A stretch of 64,000 nt of DNA from Salinibacterium sp. ZJ450 (GCF_011751885.2 NZ_CP061771.1:2480001-2544000), one strand, 5' to 3'. Shown: positions 46,691-57,357, counted from the first letter of the stretch. Notes: generated by a model from the letters alone, not told the origin. Numbers and translations are program-made.

Positions 46691-47428
46691 ATGAGCGATC
46701 GGGAGAAGCCTGCTGATTCGATGGTGGACCCTGGCGCGGAGCTGCCGAGCGTGCCGCTGGTTGAGGATGCGATCGCGTTCGACACGGTCGAGGCGCGGCC
46801 GACTTGGCGCGGCTGGATCCACGCCGGCACCTTCCCGGTGGCGCTTGTCGCCGGCATCGTGCTGCTCGTCGTCGCCGAGGGGGCGGCCGCGAAATGGTCA
46901 TCCGCGGTGTTCGTCGTCACCTCGCTGTTGATGTTTGGGATTTCGGCGACCTACCACCGCTTCGACTGGCAGCCGAAGACCAAGCGGATGCTGAAGCGGC
47001 TCGATCACGCCAACATCTTCCTGCTGATCGCCGGCACCTACACGCCGCTCGCGGTGCTGGCGCTGCCGCCGTCGAAGGGGCAGCTGCTGCTGGCCCTGGT
47101 CTGGGCGGGCACGGTGCTGGGCATCGGGTTCCGCATGTTCTGGATCTCTGCGCCGCGGTGGCTCTATGTGCCTTTGTACCTGGCGCTCGGCTGGGCCGCC
47201 GTGATGTACATGGGCGACTTGTTCCAGACCAGCGCCACGATGATGCTGCTGGTGATCGTGGGCGGGCTGCTCTACACGGTCGGCGCGGTCATCTACGGCG
47301 TCAAGCGGCCGAATCCGTTCCCCGGAAAGTTCGGCTTCCACGAGATCTTCCACACCCTGACAGTGCTGGCGTTCCTCTGCCACTTCGCCGCGATTCTCAT
47401 CGTGGCAACCGACCCGCCGACGTTCTAG
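46691..47428 (+). CDS. Hemolysin III / PAQR family membrane protein
   Basis: 245 residues. Seven predicted helices from residue 43 (AGTFPVALVAGIVLLVVAEG). Family motifs: ATYHRFDW, then RLDHANIFLLIAGTYTPLAV and near the end HEIFHTLTVLAFLCHFAAIL, with the metal-site histidines. An N-terminal extension of about 40 residues is acidic. The family name is historical; a hydrolase or envelope role is likely, haemolysis not implied. Confidence 0.94.
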   Translation: MSDREKPADSMVDPGAELPSVPLVEDAIAFDTVEARPTWRGWIHAGTFPVALVAGIVLLVVAEGAAAKWSSAVFVVTSLLMFGISATYHRFDWQPKTKRMLKRLDHANIFLLIAGTYTPLAVLALPPSKGQLLLALVWAGTVLGIGFRMFWISAPRWLYVPLYLALGWAAVMYMGDLFQTSATMMLLVIVGGLLYTVGAVIYGVKRPNPFPGKFGFHEIFHTLTVLAFLCHFAAILIVATDPPTF

Positions 47429-47440
47429 CGGGTCGCGGCT

Positions 47441-47749
47441 CTAACGGGTCGGGGTCGGCGGCTCGTCCGTCGGCGTCGCGTCTGCGTCTGCCGGGTCAGT
47501 CGTGTCTGTCCCGTCATCCGCGTCATCCACGCCTGACTGCCGGTCCTGCTCCTCGGCTGCGAGCCGTTCGCGGATCTGCGCCCGGTAGGTGGTGCGCCGA
47601 ATCCGTCGCACCATGTCGAGCATCAGCAGCACCACAAGCGCCACGACGAGCGCCGTCAGCAGGAACCCCTCGGGACCGGGTGTCACATCGTCGTCGTCAA
47701 CCGCGGCCGAAGCCATGATCGCCAGGGGCATTAGTGCGGGCAGGGTCAT
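47441..47749 (-). CDS. Small single-span membrane protein beside mca
   Basis: 102 residues. A short N-terminal hydrophobic run (LPALMPLAIMASAA) is followed by one helix (FLLTALVVALVVLLMLDMV), a basic segment (RRIRRTTYRAQIRERLAAEE) and an acidic, threonine-rich tail. The ATG overlaps the mca stop (ATGA), so the two are cotranscribed. Such small proteins are commonly annotated next to mca in Microbacteriaceae as hypothetical; no function known to me. Confidence 0.85.
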   Translation of the reverse strand: MTLPALMPLAIMASAAVDDDDVTPGPEGFLLTALVVALVVLLMLDMVRRIRRTTYRAQIRERLAAEEQDRQSGVDDADDGTDTTDPADADATPTDEPPTPTR

Positions 47750-48621
47750 GCCACGGTCTCCTCATCGATGATTCCCGCGAACAAATCGTTCTCGGGCAGG
47801 GTGCTCTCAACACGGGAGTGCGCAAGCAGGAAGTCCTCGTAGGGCCAGGCGTCGCGCTGGATGTCGTTGGGCCAGAAGAAGAACGCCGAATCCGGGGCCA
47901 CCTGGCTGGCGTGCGAGCGCAGCGCTGCATCACGCACGTCGAAGAACTCGGCGCACTCGATGTGCGTGGTCGCATCGGATCCACGCAGGTCCCAGCGTGC
48001 GATCATCTCGTCGAGCGCGCCGGTGATCGGGGCATCCGGCAGAGCCGCACGCAGGGCGTCGCGCATGGCGCGGGCGCGCTCGCCGTTGAAGGTCCGGTCG
48101 TAGTAGAACTTGCTGATCGACCAGGGCTCACCGGCATCCGGATACTGGCTCGGATCGGCCGACGCCTCCCACGCGCGCATGGTGACCTCGTGGGCGCGGA
48201 TGTGGTCGGGATGCGGGTAGCCGCCGTTCTCGTCGTAGCTGACGATCACGTGCGGGCGGAAATCGCGCACCAGCCGCACCAGCGGCTCGGCCGCGACCTG
48301 AACCGGCAAGGCCGCAAACGAGTTCGCCGCGATCGACTCGCCCTCATCGGGCAGTCCGCTGTCGCTGAAGCCGAGCCAGCGGTGTTCGACGCCGAGCGCC
48401 TGCCGCGCCCGGTTCATCTCGTGCCGGCGCAGGCCCGCGATGTCGCGGTCGGCGTGATGACGGGCGTCGAGACCGTCGTTCAGGATGCTGCCGGCCTCAC
48501 CCCCGGTGCAGCTCACCACCATCACGCGCGCGCCGCGGCTCAGGTAGTAGGCGTCAGTCGCGGCGCCCTTGCTCGACTCATCGTCGGGATGGGCATGGAC
48601 CGCAAGCAGGCGCAGGGTCAC
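47746..48621 (-). CDS. mca: Mycothiol S-conjugate amidase
   Basis: 291 residues from a GTG at 48621 with GAGGAG 4 nt upstream. PIG-L/LmbE zinc-enzyme motifs: LLAVHAHPDDESSKGAATDA, VVSCTGGEAGSILND, FSDSGLPDEGE and SYDENGGYPHPDHIRAHEV with the third zinc histidine. It cleaves mycothiol-toxin conjugates in actinobacterial detoxification. Length and SSKGAA favour Mca over the deacetylase MshB. DUF4307 and greA genes lie divergently next to it, a common neighbourhood. Confidence 0.95.
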   Translation of the reverse strand: MTLRLLAVHAHPDDESSKGAATDAYYLSRGARVMVVSCTGGEAGSILNDGLDARHHADRDIAGLRRHEMNRARQALGVEHRWLGFSDSGLPDEGESIAANSFAALPVQVAAEPLVRLVRDFRPHVIVSYDENGGYPHPDHIRAHEVTMRAWEASADPSQYPDAGEPWSISKFYYDRTFNGERARAMRDALRAALPDAPITGALDEMIARWDLRGSDATTHIECAEFFDVRDAALRSHASQVAPDSAFFFWPNDIQRDAWPYEDFLLAHSRVESTLPENDLFAGIIDEETVA

Positions 48622-48691
48622 GGCTCTCCTCGGTATTTTGTGCACTCGCAAAGCGAATAGCCTTGAACAAGAGTAATCGCGAGGAGATCAG

Positions 48692-49099
48692 GTGACCGAC
48701 CCGGCATCCGCCCGGCTTGACGAGCGATATGGTCGCACGCCGAAACGGGCGCGACGCGACCGTGCATGGCTGCTGGCGGGAGGCACGGCGGTTGGCCTGG
48801 TGCTGATCGGCTGGCTGCTGTGGGCGGGATTACTGGCACCCGGCGCAAGTCTGGAGGCGCGGGACACCGGGTACTCGGTGGTCGACGACCATGAGGTGTC
48901 AGTGCAGTGGCGGCTCACCGTCGACCCCGGTGTCGAGGCCCGCTGCGCGGTGCACGCCCTCAGCGATAGCTTCGCGATCGTTGGTTGGAAGATCGTCGAC
49001 GTTCCGCCGTCTGACCAGCATGTTCGACTGCTCAGCGACACGGTGCGCACCAGCGAACTGGCGACCACTGGCTTGATATATCGCTGCTGGACGCCGTAA
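48692..49099 (+). CDS. DUF4307 family membrane protein
   Basis: 135 residues. ARLDERYGRTPKRARRDR is the family N-terminus, followed by one helix (LLAGGTAVGLVLIGWLLWAG) and an external domain with VSVQWRLTVDPGVEARCAVH, AIVGWKIVDVPP and a C-terminal cysteine (GLIYRCWTP). Its place between mca and greA is typical. Function unknown. Confidence 0.93.
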   Translation: MTDPASARLDERYGRTPKRARRDRAWLLAGGTAVGLVLIGWLLWAGLLAPGASLEARDTGYSVVDDHEVSVQWRLTVDPGVEARCAVHALSDSFAIVGWKIVDVPPSDQHVRLLSDTVRTSELATTGLIYRCWTP

Positions 49100-49164
49100 A
49101 CTGGTGTATTCACTTAATCGGGACCGGCCAGACCAGGCCGGTCTCATTTGTTATGAGGAGCAGT

Positions 49165-49650
49165 ATGTCTGACACTTCAGTTACCTGGCTGACGCAGGAG
49201 GCGTACGACCGTCTGAGCGCCGAGCTGACGCAGCTGAGCGGTGAAGGTCGTACCGATATCGCCAAGCGCATCGAATCTGCCCGCGAAGAGGGCGACCTCA
49301 AGGAGAACGGCGGCTACCACGCCGCGAAGGAAGAACAGGGCAAGATGGAGGCTCGCATCCGCCAGCTGTCCAGCCTGTTGCGCACCGCCAGCGTCGGCGA
49401 GGCGCCAGAGAGCACCGGAATTGTCGAGCCCGGCACCGTCATCACCGCGAAGATCCAAGGCGATAACAGCACCTTCCTGATCGGCAACCGCGAGATCGCC
49501 GGCGACAGCGACCTCGACGTGTACAGCGAGGCGAGCCCGCTCGGCATCTCCATCCTCGGCCTCAAGGTCGGAGACAAGACTACATACACCGCCCCGAACG
49601 GCAACGAGATCTCGGTCGAGATCGAGAAGGTCGCCACCTACAAGCCGTAG
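49165..49650 (+). CDS. greA: Transcription elongation factor GreA
   Basis: 161 residues; GAGGAG 5 nt before the ATG at 49165. The coiled-coil tip carries EEGDLKENGGYHAAKEEQGK with the acidic pair that stimulates RNA polymerase cleavage. The C-terminal FKBP-like domain has SPLGISILGLKVGDKTTYTA. It rescues backtracked polymerase. Confidence 0.97.
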   Translation: MSDTSVTWLTQEAYDRLSAELTQLSGEGRTDIAKRIESAREEGDLKENGGYHAAKEEQGKMEARIRQLSSLLRTASVGEAPESTGIVEPGTVITAKIQGDNSTFLIGNREIAGDSDLDVYSEASPLGISILGLKVGDKTTYTAPNGNEISVEIEKVATYKP

Positions 49651-49682
49651 GGCGTCCGGCTTACCCCGAGGGGCCGTGCCCC

Positions 49683-50921
49683 TTAGCCCGAGACGCGCGG
49701 GTCGTATCCGGCGGCGCGCAGCGCGGCCAGCACGTGTTCCGCGTGCTCCGGCCCGCGTGTCTCGATGTGCAGCTCCAGCTCCACCTGGCTGATCTGCAGG
49801 CCGCTGCCGTGCCGGGTGTGCAGCACCTCCACCACGTTCGCGTTCTGCTCCGCCACGATCCCGGCGGTGCGGGCGAGCTGGCCCGGACGGTCTGGCAGCG
49901 GAATCCGCAGCTTCAGGTACCGCTCGGATGCCGCCAGCCCGTGTGCGACCACGCGTTCCATCACCAGCGGGTCGATGTTTCCGCCGCTCAGGATCGCCAC
50001 GGTCGGGCCGGTCGCAGTGACCTTGCCGCTCAGGATCGCGGCAACGGAAACGGCGCCGGCCGGCTCCACCACGAGCTTCGCCCGCTCGATCAGAACGAGC
50101 AGCGCCTTGGCTGTGTCGTCCTCGTCCACGGTGACGATCTCATCGACCAGGTCGCGGATCAGCTCGAAATTCAGTGTGCCGGGCTTCCCCACCGCGATGC
50201 CGTCGGCGATCGTGGGGCCGACGGTGATCTCGACCGGGTGGCCGGCCTCGAGCGAGGGCGGGTAGGCGGCCGCGTTGGCCGCCTGCACACCGATCACCCG
50301 GATGTTGCGACCCTCCGCCTTGGCGCGTTGCTTGAGCGCGCTGGCGACACCGGCGATGAGGCCGCCGCCGCCCACCGGAACGATCACGGTCTCGACATCC
50401 GGAACCTGCTCCAGGATTTCGAGACCCAGCGTGCCCTGGCCGGTGATCACGTCAATGTGATCGAACGGCGGGATCAGGATGGCGCCGGTCGACTTCGCGA
50501 ATTCCGCCGCCGCGCGCAGCGGTTCCTCGACGGTGTGACCGCGCAACACGACCTCCGCGCCGTATCCGCGGGTGGCCTGCAGCTTGGGCAGGGCGACCCC
50601 GATCGGCATGAAGATGGTGGCCTTTACCCCGAGCTCCCGGGCGGCGAACGCGACACCTTGGGCGTGGTTGCCGGCCGAGGCCGCCACGACGCCGCGGGCC
50701 CGCTCCTCGTCGGTCAGCCGCGCCAGCCGGTTGTATGCGCCGCGGATCTTGTACGACCCGGTGCGCTGCAGATTCTCACACTTCAGGTGCACCGACACCC
50801 CGAGCAGCTCGGACAGGTACCGCGAGGTCTCCATTGGCGTCACTTCGGCGACTCGGGAAACGGTGGTCCGCGCCTCTTCGATGTCGTTCAGGGTTGGTGC
50901 GGAAAGTGGGGAGTCAGGCAT
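49683..50921 (-). CDS. ilvA: Threonine ammonia-lyase
   Basis: 412 residues. PLP lysine in LQRTGSYKIRGAYNRLARL, GVVAASAGNHAQGVAFAARE, glycine loop VIVPVGGGGLIAGVASALK and ILSGGNIDPLVMERVV. A C-terminal ACT-like domain (PDRPGQLARTAGIVAEQNAN, ELELHIETRGPEH) suggests allosteric control. It deaminates threonine to 2-oxobutyrate, for isoleucine synthesis or catabolism. The start overlaps the end of the AI-2E gene. Confidence 0.96.
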   Translation of the reverse strand: MPDSPLSAPTLNDIEEARTTVSRVAEVTPMETSRYLSELLGVSVHLKCENLQRTGSYKIRGAYNRLARLTDEERARGVVAASAGNHAQGVAFAARELGVKATIFMPIGVALPKLQATRGYGAEVVLRGHTVEEPLRAAAEFAKSTGAILIPPFDHIDVITGQGTLGLEILEQVPDVETVIVPVGGGGLIAGVASALKQRAKAEGRNIRVIGVQAANAAAYPPSLEAGHPVEITVGPTIADGIAVGKPGTLNFELIRDLVDEIVTVDEDDTAKALLVLIERAKLVVEPAGAVSVAAILSGKVTATGPTVAILSGGNIDPLVMERVVAHGLAASERYLKLRIPLPDRPGQLARTAGIVAEQNANVVEVLHTRHGSGLQISQVELELHIETRGPEHAEHVLAALRAAGYDPRVSG

Positions 50922-52050
50922 CCCTGGTTACGTCCTTGATGGTTGGGTGCGGAGTAGTACGCCATCGCCCTGCGGCAATGTACTTGATCATGGCGTTCAG
51001 CGAGGCGACGACCGGCACGGCGAACAACGCGCCGGGGATGCCGGCCAGCATGGCGCCGCCGGCGACGGCGAGCACCACGGCAAGCGGGTGCACCTTCACC
51101 ACGGTGCCCATGATCAACGGCTGCAGCACATGCCCCTCGATCTGCTGCACCAGCAGCACGATGCCGAGCATGATCAGGGCAATCCAGATGTCGTAGTAGA
51201 TCAGTGCGACGAGTACCGCGAGGGCGCCCGTGATCACGGCACCGACGATCGGGATGAACGAGCCGAGGAACACGGCGACGGCGATCGGAATGGCGAGCGG
51301 CAACTGCAGGATGACCGCGCCGAGCCCGATGCCGAAGGCGTCGATCGCGGCGACCATGATCTGTACCTTGACGAAGTTGGTCAGGGTGACCCAGCCGGCC
51401 TCACCGCTGCCGGCCACCGCCGGGCGCGCCTTGCGCGGGAACAGGCGCACGATCCAGTTCCAGATGCCGCGGCCATCGATCAGGATGAACAGGGTCGAGA
51501 ACAGGGTCAGCAGCAACCCGGTGACCAGGTGCCCGGAGACGGAGCCGAGCGATGCGGCACCGGAAAGGATGAACGAGCTGTCGCGCTGCAGGTTCTCCCA
51601 GGCATCCGCGATGTAGCCGTTGAGGTCGGCCTCGCTCACCTGGAGCGGCGAGTCGACCAGCCAGGCCTTCAGCGCCTCGAATTGCTGCACGGCTTTGGCT
51701 TGCAGGGCGGGAACCCCGCGCGCGATCTGGTCGACGACGATGTAGAGCAGCCCGGCGACGATCGCGATGATGCCCACCTCTGACAGCGTCACCGCCAGCC
51801 ACTTCGGCCAGCCGTGTCGTTGCAGCCAGTTGCTGAACGGCACCAGCAGCGCGGCGACGAGCACCGCGATCATCAGCGGGATGACGAGGTAGCGCAGCTG
51901 CATGACCAGGAAGATCAGCACCCCGATCACCCCGACGATCGCGAGGATGCGCCACGACCATGCCCCGGCGATGTGCATGCCGACCGGCATGGAGTCGCTC
52001 ACGATCTGCGCGCGAGACCTCGGCTCCGGTGTGCGTCTAGCGAATGCCAC
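50914..52050 (-). CDS. AI-2E family transporter
   Basis: 378 residues, GTG start. About eight helices; motifs MAVLVAALLVPFSNWLQRHG-like (IAVLVAALLVPFSNWLQ), LVTGLLLTLFSTLFILIDG, GSFIPIVGAVITGALAVLVA and LVQQIEGHVLQPLIMG mark the family. Members have been linked to autoinducer or ion export, but the substrate here is unknown. Its 3' end overlaps ilvA by 8 nt, probably one transcript. Confidence 0.93.
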   Translation of the reverse strand: MAFARRTPEPRSRAQIVSDSMPVGMHIAGAWSWRILAIVGVIGVLIFLVMQLRYLVIPLMIAVLVAALLVPFSNWLQRHGWPKWLAVTLSEVGIIAIVAGLLYIVVDQIARGVPALQAKAVQQFEALKAWLVDSPLQVSEADLNGYIADAWENLQRDSSFILSGAASLGSVSGHLVTGLLLTLFSTLFILIDGRGIWNWIVRLFPRKARPAVAGSGEAGWVTLTNFVKVQIMVAAIDAFGIGLGAVILQLPLAIPIAVAVFLGSFIPIVGAVITGALAVLVALIYYDIWIALIMLGIVLLVQQIEGHVLQPLIMGTVVKVHPLAVVLAVAGGAMLAGIPGALFAVPVVASLNAMIKYIAAGRWRTTPHPTIKDVTRDA

Positions 52051-52069
52051 CCGAACAGTCTAGGGGCGC

Positions 52070-53097
<1,028 letters not shown>

Positions 53098-53101
<4 letters not shown>

Positions 53102-53904
53102 GTGGTTCTCCGTCCGGGGCGCGCGGTTCCCACGCGCCCGATGATCAGCAGCAGGATGAAGGCGAAACCGAGTGCGAGCAGCGCGAAGATGACCGCCGCC
53201 CACGGGTCGCTTCGCGACACTTGCACCAGCGCCGTCTGCAGGTTGTCGCGGTTCAGTAGCGAGGCGATGGTGAATTCGCCGAGCACGACGGCGACCGAGA
53301 TGACGGATGCCGCGAGCATGCCGCGCTTCAGGTTGGGCAGCACCACGCGCCAGAGCACGGTGTTCCAACTGGCACCGAGCGAGCGGGCCGCCTCACTGAG
53401 GGTGACCACGTCGATCGAGCTGAGGTTGGCTTGCACCGCGCGGTAGGCAAACGGCAACGCCACGATCCCGTATGCGAACGCGAGGGTCCAGGTGCCGCTT
53501 CCGAACATGCGCGAGACCACCGAGTACACCGGGGCGAGGCCCACCACCAGCGCGATGGCCGGCACGGTGATGGGAATGATGCAGACGAACTCGAGCGGCC
53601 GTTGCAGCCGCGGAAAGCGCAGGGTGACGAGCACCATCGTCGGCACCAGCAGCAGCAGGATGATCGCGACGGTGATCACGGCGAGCAGCAACGAGTTGGC
53701 GATGCCCTCGAACAGCCCGCGGTATGCGCGTTCGTTCTCGGGGTCGATGATGGCCAGCCAGCGGTCGAGGTTGTAGCCGCCGGCCAGGCCCGCGCGCATG
53801 GTGAACTCGGCCATGGCGATGATGGGGATGGCGAAGACCACCCCGACGATCCACAGGATGAGAAGGCGGACGGTGCGGCTCGGCGCCGCCTGGGGCGCGC
53901 TCAT
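53098..53904 (-). CDS. ABC importer permease (PotC-like)
   Basis: 268 residues from the ATG in a 4-nt overlap (53904; a GTG at 53913 is also possible). Six helices, and the EAA loop SEAARSLGASWNTVLWRVVL near residue 170 contacts the ATPase. IGRVGTARPGRRTT is the cytosolic end. Second permease of the importer. Confidence 0.93.
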
Positions 53905-54767
53905 CGCTGCCACCGTTCGGTGCGGCGCTGCAGCAGCGAGTATCCGGTCATCATGATGACCATCACCAGAATCATGCCGAGCGCGAGGGCGCCGGCCATG
54001 TTCTCGCGGCCGAGCACGGTCTCACTGACCAGGGCCGCGCGGATCTGCAGGGGCACGATCTGCGAGCCCTGGCTGATCAGGGCGGCGGCGGTCGCGTAGG
54101 ACGAGAAGGCGTTCGCGAACAGCAGCAGCAGGCTGCCGACGAACGCGGGGGCGAGGATCGGGCCGGCCACCCGGGTCCAGTAGCTCAGCCGGGTGCCGCC
54201 GAGGATGGCGTTCGCCTCGACCCACTGCGACTTGAGGCCGTCCATGGCGGGCATGAAGGTGAGCACCATCAGGGGCACCTGAAAGTACAGGTAGGGCAGC
54301 AGGAGTCCCGGCACCTGGTACAGCCAGACGCCGCCCTCGAAGATGTTGATGCCGAACGTGGTCAGCAGCCACTGGGTGACGAGGCCCTGGATGCCGATGG
54401 TCGCGATGAACGCGAAGGCGAGCATCACGCCACCGAACTGGGCGAGCACCCCGCTGACCGAATCGACGATCGTGCGCAGCACGCCGTCGGGGCGGGTTCC
54501 GAGCAGGGCGTAGCAGACGAGGGCGCCGATGACCGCGCCCACGATGGCGGTGAGCGCCGACACCCAGAACGAGCTGGCGAAGGTGCGGAGGATGACGGGG
54601 TCGAACAGGGCCGCGATGTTATCCAGCGTGAACGCGCCGTCGGCGTCGAAGAAGCCGGTCGCGACCGCCAGCACGGTCGGCACCGCGAGGAAGAGCAGAA
54701 CGTAGAGAGCGAACGGGGTGAGCCCGAGAAGGGCCCACCCCGATCGCTTGGTGCCGGTTGCACTCAT
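53901..54767 (-). CDS. ABC importer permease (PotB-like)
   Basis: 288 residues; the ATG is within TAATG, overlapping the binding-protein stop. Six helices (WALLGLTPFALYVLLFLAVP, then VGAVIGALVCYALLG and others). The EAA loop is VEANAILGGTRLSYWTRVAG. The N-terminal hydrophobic span is typical of the first permease in PotABCD- or Fbp-like systems. Confidence 0.93.
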   Translation of the reverse strand: MSATGTKRSGWALLGLTPFALYVLLFLAVPTVLAVATGFFDADGAFTLDNIAALFDPVILRTFASSFWVSALTAIVGAVIGALVCYALLGTRPDGVLRTIVDSVSGVLAQFGGVMLAFAFIATIGIQGLVTQWLLTTFGINIFEGGVWLYQVPGLLLPYLYFQVPLMVLTFMPAMDGLKSQWVEANAILGGTRLSYWTRVAGPILAPAFVGSLLLLFANAFSSYATAAALISQGSQIVPLQIRAALVSETVLGRENMAGALALGMILVMVIMMTGYSLLQRRTERWQR

Positions 54768-55894
54768 TACTGGATGGCCGCTGCCCACTGTTCGGCGAGC
54801 AGTGCGGATGCGGCTTCGGTCTGCTCCGCGGTGAACTGCACGAGGTCCTCGGGTGCTTCACCGACCGAGTCGAGGGCGGCCTGGTCGACGGTGCCGGCCT
54901 CAACCATGGCGGCGAGACGCACCGGGTACGCGCCGGCCTCGAGGTAGAGGTTCTGCACGTCGTCGCTGAAGATGAACTCCTGCCAGAGGCGAGCGGCCGC
55001 CGGGTTCGGAGCGTCTACGTTGATGGCCTGGTTGTAGTAGCTGCCGACTGCGACGCCGGGGAGCACGGTGACTTCCCAGTTGCGCTGTCCCTCGTTGGCC
55101 TTGGCCTCGGCGAGGTTGTTGTAGCTCCAGTCGAACACGACGGGGGTCTCGCCCGAGGCGATGGTCGCCGGGGTCGGGTCGAGCGGCAGGAAGTTGCCGG
55201 CGTCGTTCAGCTGGCTGAACCAGTCGATTCCGGGCTGGATGTTGTCGGGGGTGCCGCCGTTCTGCAGCGCGACCAGCTGCACTGCCGCGGCGGCAGCGCC
55301 CGCCTGGGTCGGGTCGCCGTTGATGGCGACCTTGCCCTTGTAGTCCGCGCCGAGCAGGTCGTCGAGGGTTTCCGGGGCGGGCACGGCGTCGGAGTCGAAC
55401 CCGATCGACATCAGGCCGGTGTAGTCGTACACCCAGAGGCCGGTTTCTTCCTTGTAGTCCGCGGGGATGTCGTCCCAGGTCTCGACCTGGTACGGCGCGA
55501 ACTGGTCGAGGCTGTCGAGCGCGACCGCGGAACCGAGGTCGAAGACATCCGGTGCGGTGTCCTGGCCCTTGAGGTTCTCGGCGGCCTGGATCTCCTCGGC
55601 GCTGGAGACGTCGGGGTCGGCCGAGTTGACGGTGATGTCGTAGGTCTCTTCGAACAGGGCGATGATCTCGCCGTAGTTCGCCCAGGTGTCGGGCAGGGCG
55701 ATCACGTTCAGTTCGCCTTCGGCCTCGGCTGCCGCGACCAGTGCGTCGAATCCGCCGAAGTCTTCGGCGCTCGTGGCGGCGGACGCATCGACATCCGTTG
55801 CGGCGTCTCCGCCGTTGTCTGCTGCGCAGCCGGCGAGTGTGATGGCAACCGCCGTAGCGGCCGCGATGCCGAGGATGGCACGCTTTGTGAACAC
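54767..55894 (-). CDS. ABC importer substrate-binding lipoprotein
   Basis: 375 residues from a GTG with GGAGGA 6 nt upstream. Lipobox in AAATAVAITLAGCAADNGG. The mature protein follows the family 1/PotD-FbpA type: LNVIALPDTWANYGEIIALF, ITVNSADPDVSSAEEIQA, PDVFDLGSAVALDSLDQFAP, VFDWSYNNLAEAK and LWQEFIFSDDVQNLYLEAGA. Polyamine, iron, phosphonate or an organic acid are all possible; residues do not decide. First gene of the importer operon. Confidence 0.93.
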   Translation of the reverse strand: MFTKRAILGIAAATAVAITLAGCAADNGGDAATDVDASAATSAEDFGGFDALVAAAEAEGELNVIALPDTWANYGEIIALFEETYDITVNSADPDVSSAEEIQAAENLKGQDTAPDVFDLGSAVALDSLDQFAPYQVETWDDIPADYKEETGLWVYDYTGLMSIGFDSDAVPAPETLDDLLGADYKGKVAINGDPTQAGAAAAAVQLVALQNGGTPDNIQPGIDWFSQLNDAGNFLPLDPTPATIASGETPVVFDWSYNNLAEAKANEGQRNWEVTVLPGVAVGSYYNQAINVDAPNPAAARLWQEFIFSDDVQNLYLEAGAYPVRLAAMVEAGTVDQAALDSVGEAPEDLVQFTAEQTEAASALLAEQWAAAIQ

Positions 55895-55925
55895 AGGTTC
55901 CTCCAAGTGGCTGCTCCGGCCGCCC

Positions 55926-56020
55926 GGGCTGTGATCCGGGCAGAGGGTCACCGGTGACAGCCGCGGTAACCATAAGCATCGCGCCCGTCTGGTCGGCAGA
56001 CTACACCTGAACCGCAGGTG
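55926..56020 (-). promoter_or_regulatory. Leader of the ABC importer operon with three inverted repeats
   Basis: In the 208-bp divergent gap: CACCTG-AACCG-CAGGTG (56004-56020), the perfect palindrome GTCACCGGTGAC (55947-55958) and GCCCGG/CCGGGC arms (about 55923-55941). The first could be a repressor operator; the others could fold in the mRNA leader. No known riboswitch consensus is recognised. Confidence 0.4.
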
Positions 56021-56102
56021 AACGGCGGGTTTTCTGCGCGGCAGTGGCCGCTGGGTGGTCGCTGGCTGGCGAGGTCGGTGGATGCCGCTAGCCTCGGATT
56101 TG

Positions 56103-57290
56103 ATGGTCGACACAGTCTCCGGGGCCCAGGCCCGCCGAATCGCGCTCGCTGCGCAGGGGTTCGGGCGCTCCCCCGCTACCGCCGTGGGCACCCGTCAGCT
56201 CAACGGGCTCGTCGACCGGCTCGGGCTGCTGCAGCTCGACTCGGTCAACGTGTTCGAGCGCAGCCATTACCTGCCGGCGTTCTCTCGGCTGGGCGAGTAC
56301 GACAAGACACTGCTCGACCGGTTGACCTTCGCGCAGAAGGGCCGCTACGTGGAGTATTGGGCGCACGAGGCCGCCCTGATTCCGGTGGACAGCTGGCCGC
56401 TGATGCGCTGGCGGATGCAGCACTACCGCGACCTGTCCGCCGGCGATCCCACCGCGTGGTCGCACGCGAACCGGCCGATGATCGACTGGCTGCGCGCGGA
56501 GCTTGCCGAGAAGGGCCCACTGCCTGCCCGGGCGATCGAGCACGACGCGAACAAGCGCAGCGGGCCGTGGTGGGGCTGGTCGGATGTGAAGCGTGGTCTG
56601 GAGACGTTGTTCCGCTGGGGCGACGTGGTCACCGCCGGACGCACCCGGTTCGAGCGGGTCTACGCCCTGCCGGAGCAGGTGCTGCCCGATGAGGTGGCCG
56701 GCCGGGAGATCGGCCGGCACGAGGCGCATCGGGAGCTGCTGGCTCGCGCCGCCCGGGCCTACGGCATCGGCACGGCATCCGACCTCGCCGACTACTACCG
56801 GCTGAAGACCGCCGATGTGAAGCCGGCGCTGGCCGAACTGGTGGACTCCGGCGAGCTGCTGCCGGTGACCGTCGACGGCTGGAACAAGCCGGCCTTCCTG
56901 CACCGCGATGCCCGCATCCCGCGCAGGGTCGAGACGACCGCGCTGCTCTCCCCGTTTGATCCGATGGTCTGGTACCGCGATCGGGCGCACCGGCTGTTCG
57001 ACTTCCACTACCGGATCGAGATCTACACGCCGGCTCCGAAGCGGGTGTACGGCTACTACACGCTGCCGGTGCTGGTCGACGACCGCATCGTCGGCCGCAT
57101 CGATCTGAAGAACGACCGTCAGGCCCGGTTGCTGCGGGTGCAGGCCGCGTGGCAGGAGCCGGATGCCGCGGACGGGGTGGTTCCCCGCATCGCCGCGCTG
57201 CTGGATCGCACCCGCGCCTGGCAGGGTCTCGACGCGATCGAGGTGGCAGGGCGGGGCAACCTGGCCGCGGCGCTGGCGGCGGAGCTGTAG
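56103..57290 (+). CDS. Winged-helix DNA-binding protein, YcaQ/crosslink-repair glycosylase family
   Basis: 395 residues. Family order: ARRIALAAQGFGRSP, LVDRLGLLQLDSVNVFERSH, VEYWAHEAALIPVDSWPLMR, then SDVKRGLETLFRWGDVVTAG and LLSPFDPMVWYRDRAHRLFD. C-terminal YTPAPKRVYGYYTLPVLVDD and GRIDLKNDRQARLL are typical of YcaQ/AlkX, which unhook interstrand crosslinks. The QLDSVN and fingerprint residues are present, so activity is plausible. Confidence 0.92.
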   Translation: MVDTVSGAQARRIALAAQGFGRSPATAVGTRQLNGLVDRLGLLQLDSVNVFERSHYLPAFSRLGEYDKTLLDRLTFAQKGRYVEYWAHEAALIPVDSWPLMRWRMQHYRDLSAGDPTAWSHANRPMIDWLRAELAEKGPLPARAIEHDANKRSGPWWGWSDVKRGLETLFRWGDVVTAGRTRFERVYALPEQVLPDEVAGREIGRHEAHRELLARAARAYGIGTASDLADYYRLKTADVKPALAELVDSGELLPVTVDGWNKPAFLHRDARIPRRVETTALLSPFDPMVWYRDRAHRLFDFHYRIEIYTPAPKRVYGYYTLPVLVDDRIVGRIDLKNDRQARLLRVQAAWQEPDAADGVVPRIAALLDRTRAWQGLDAIEVAGRGNLAAALAAEL

Positions 57291-57357
57291 GCACCTCCGC
57301 TCCGCGCTTTTACCGCCGCAGCGTGCGACACCGACTGCGCGATCCTGTGGGCGCGGT

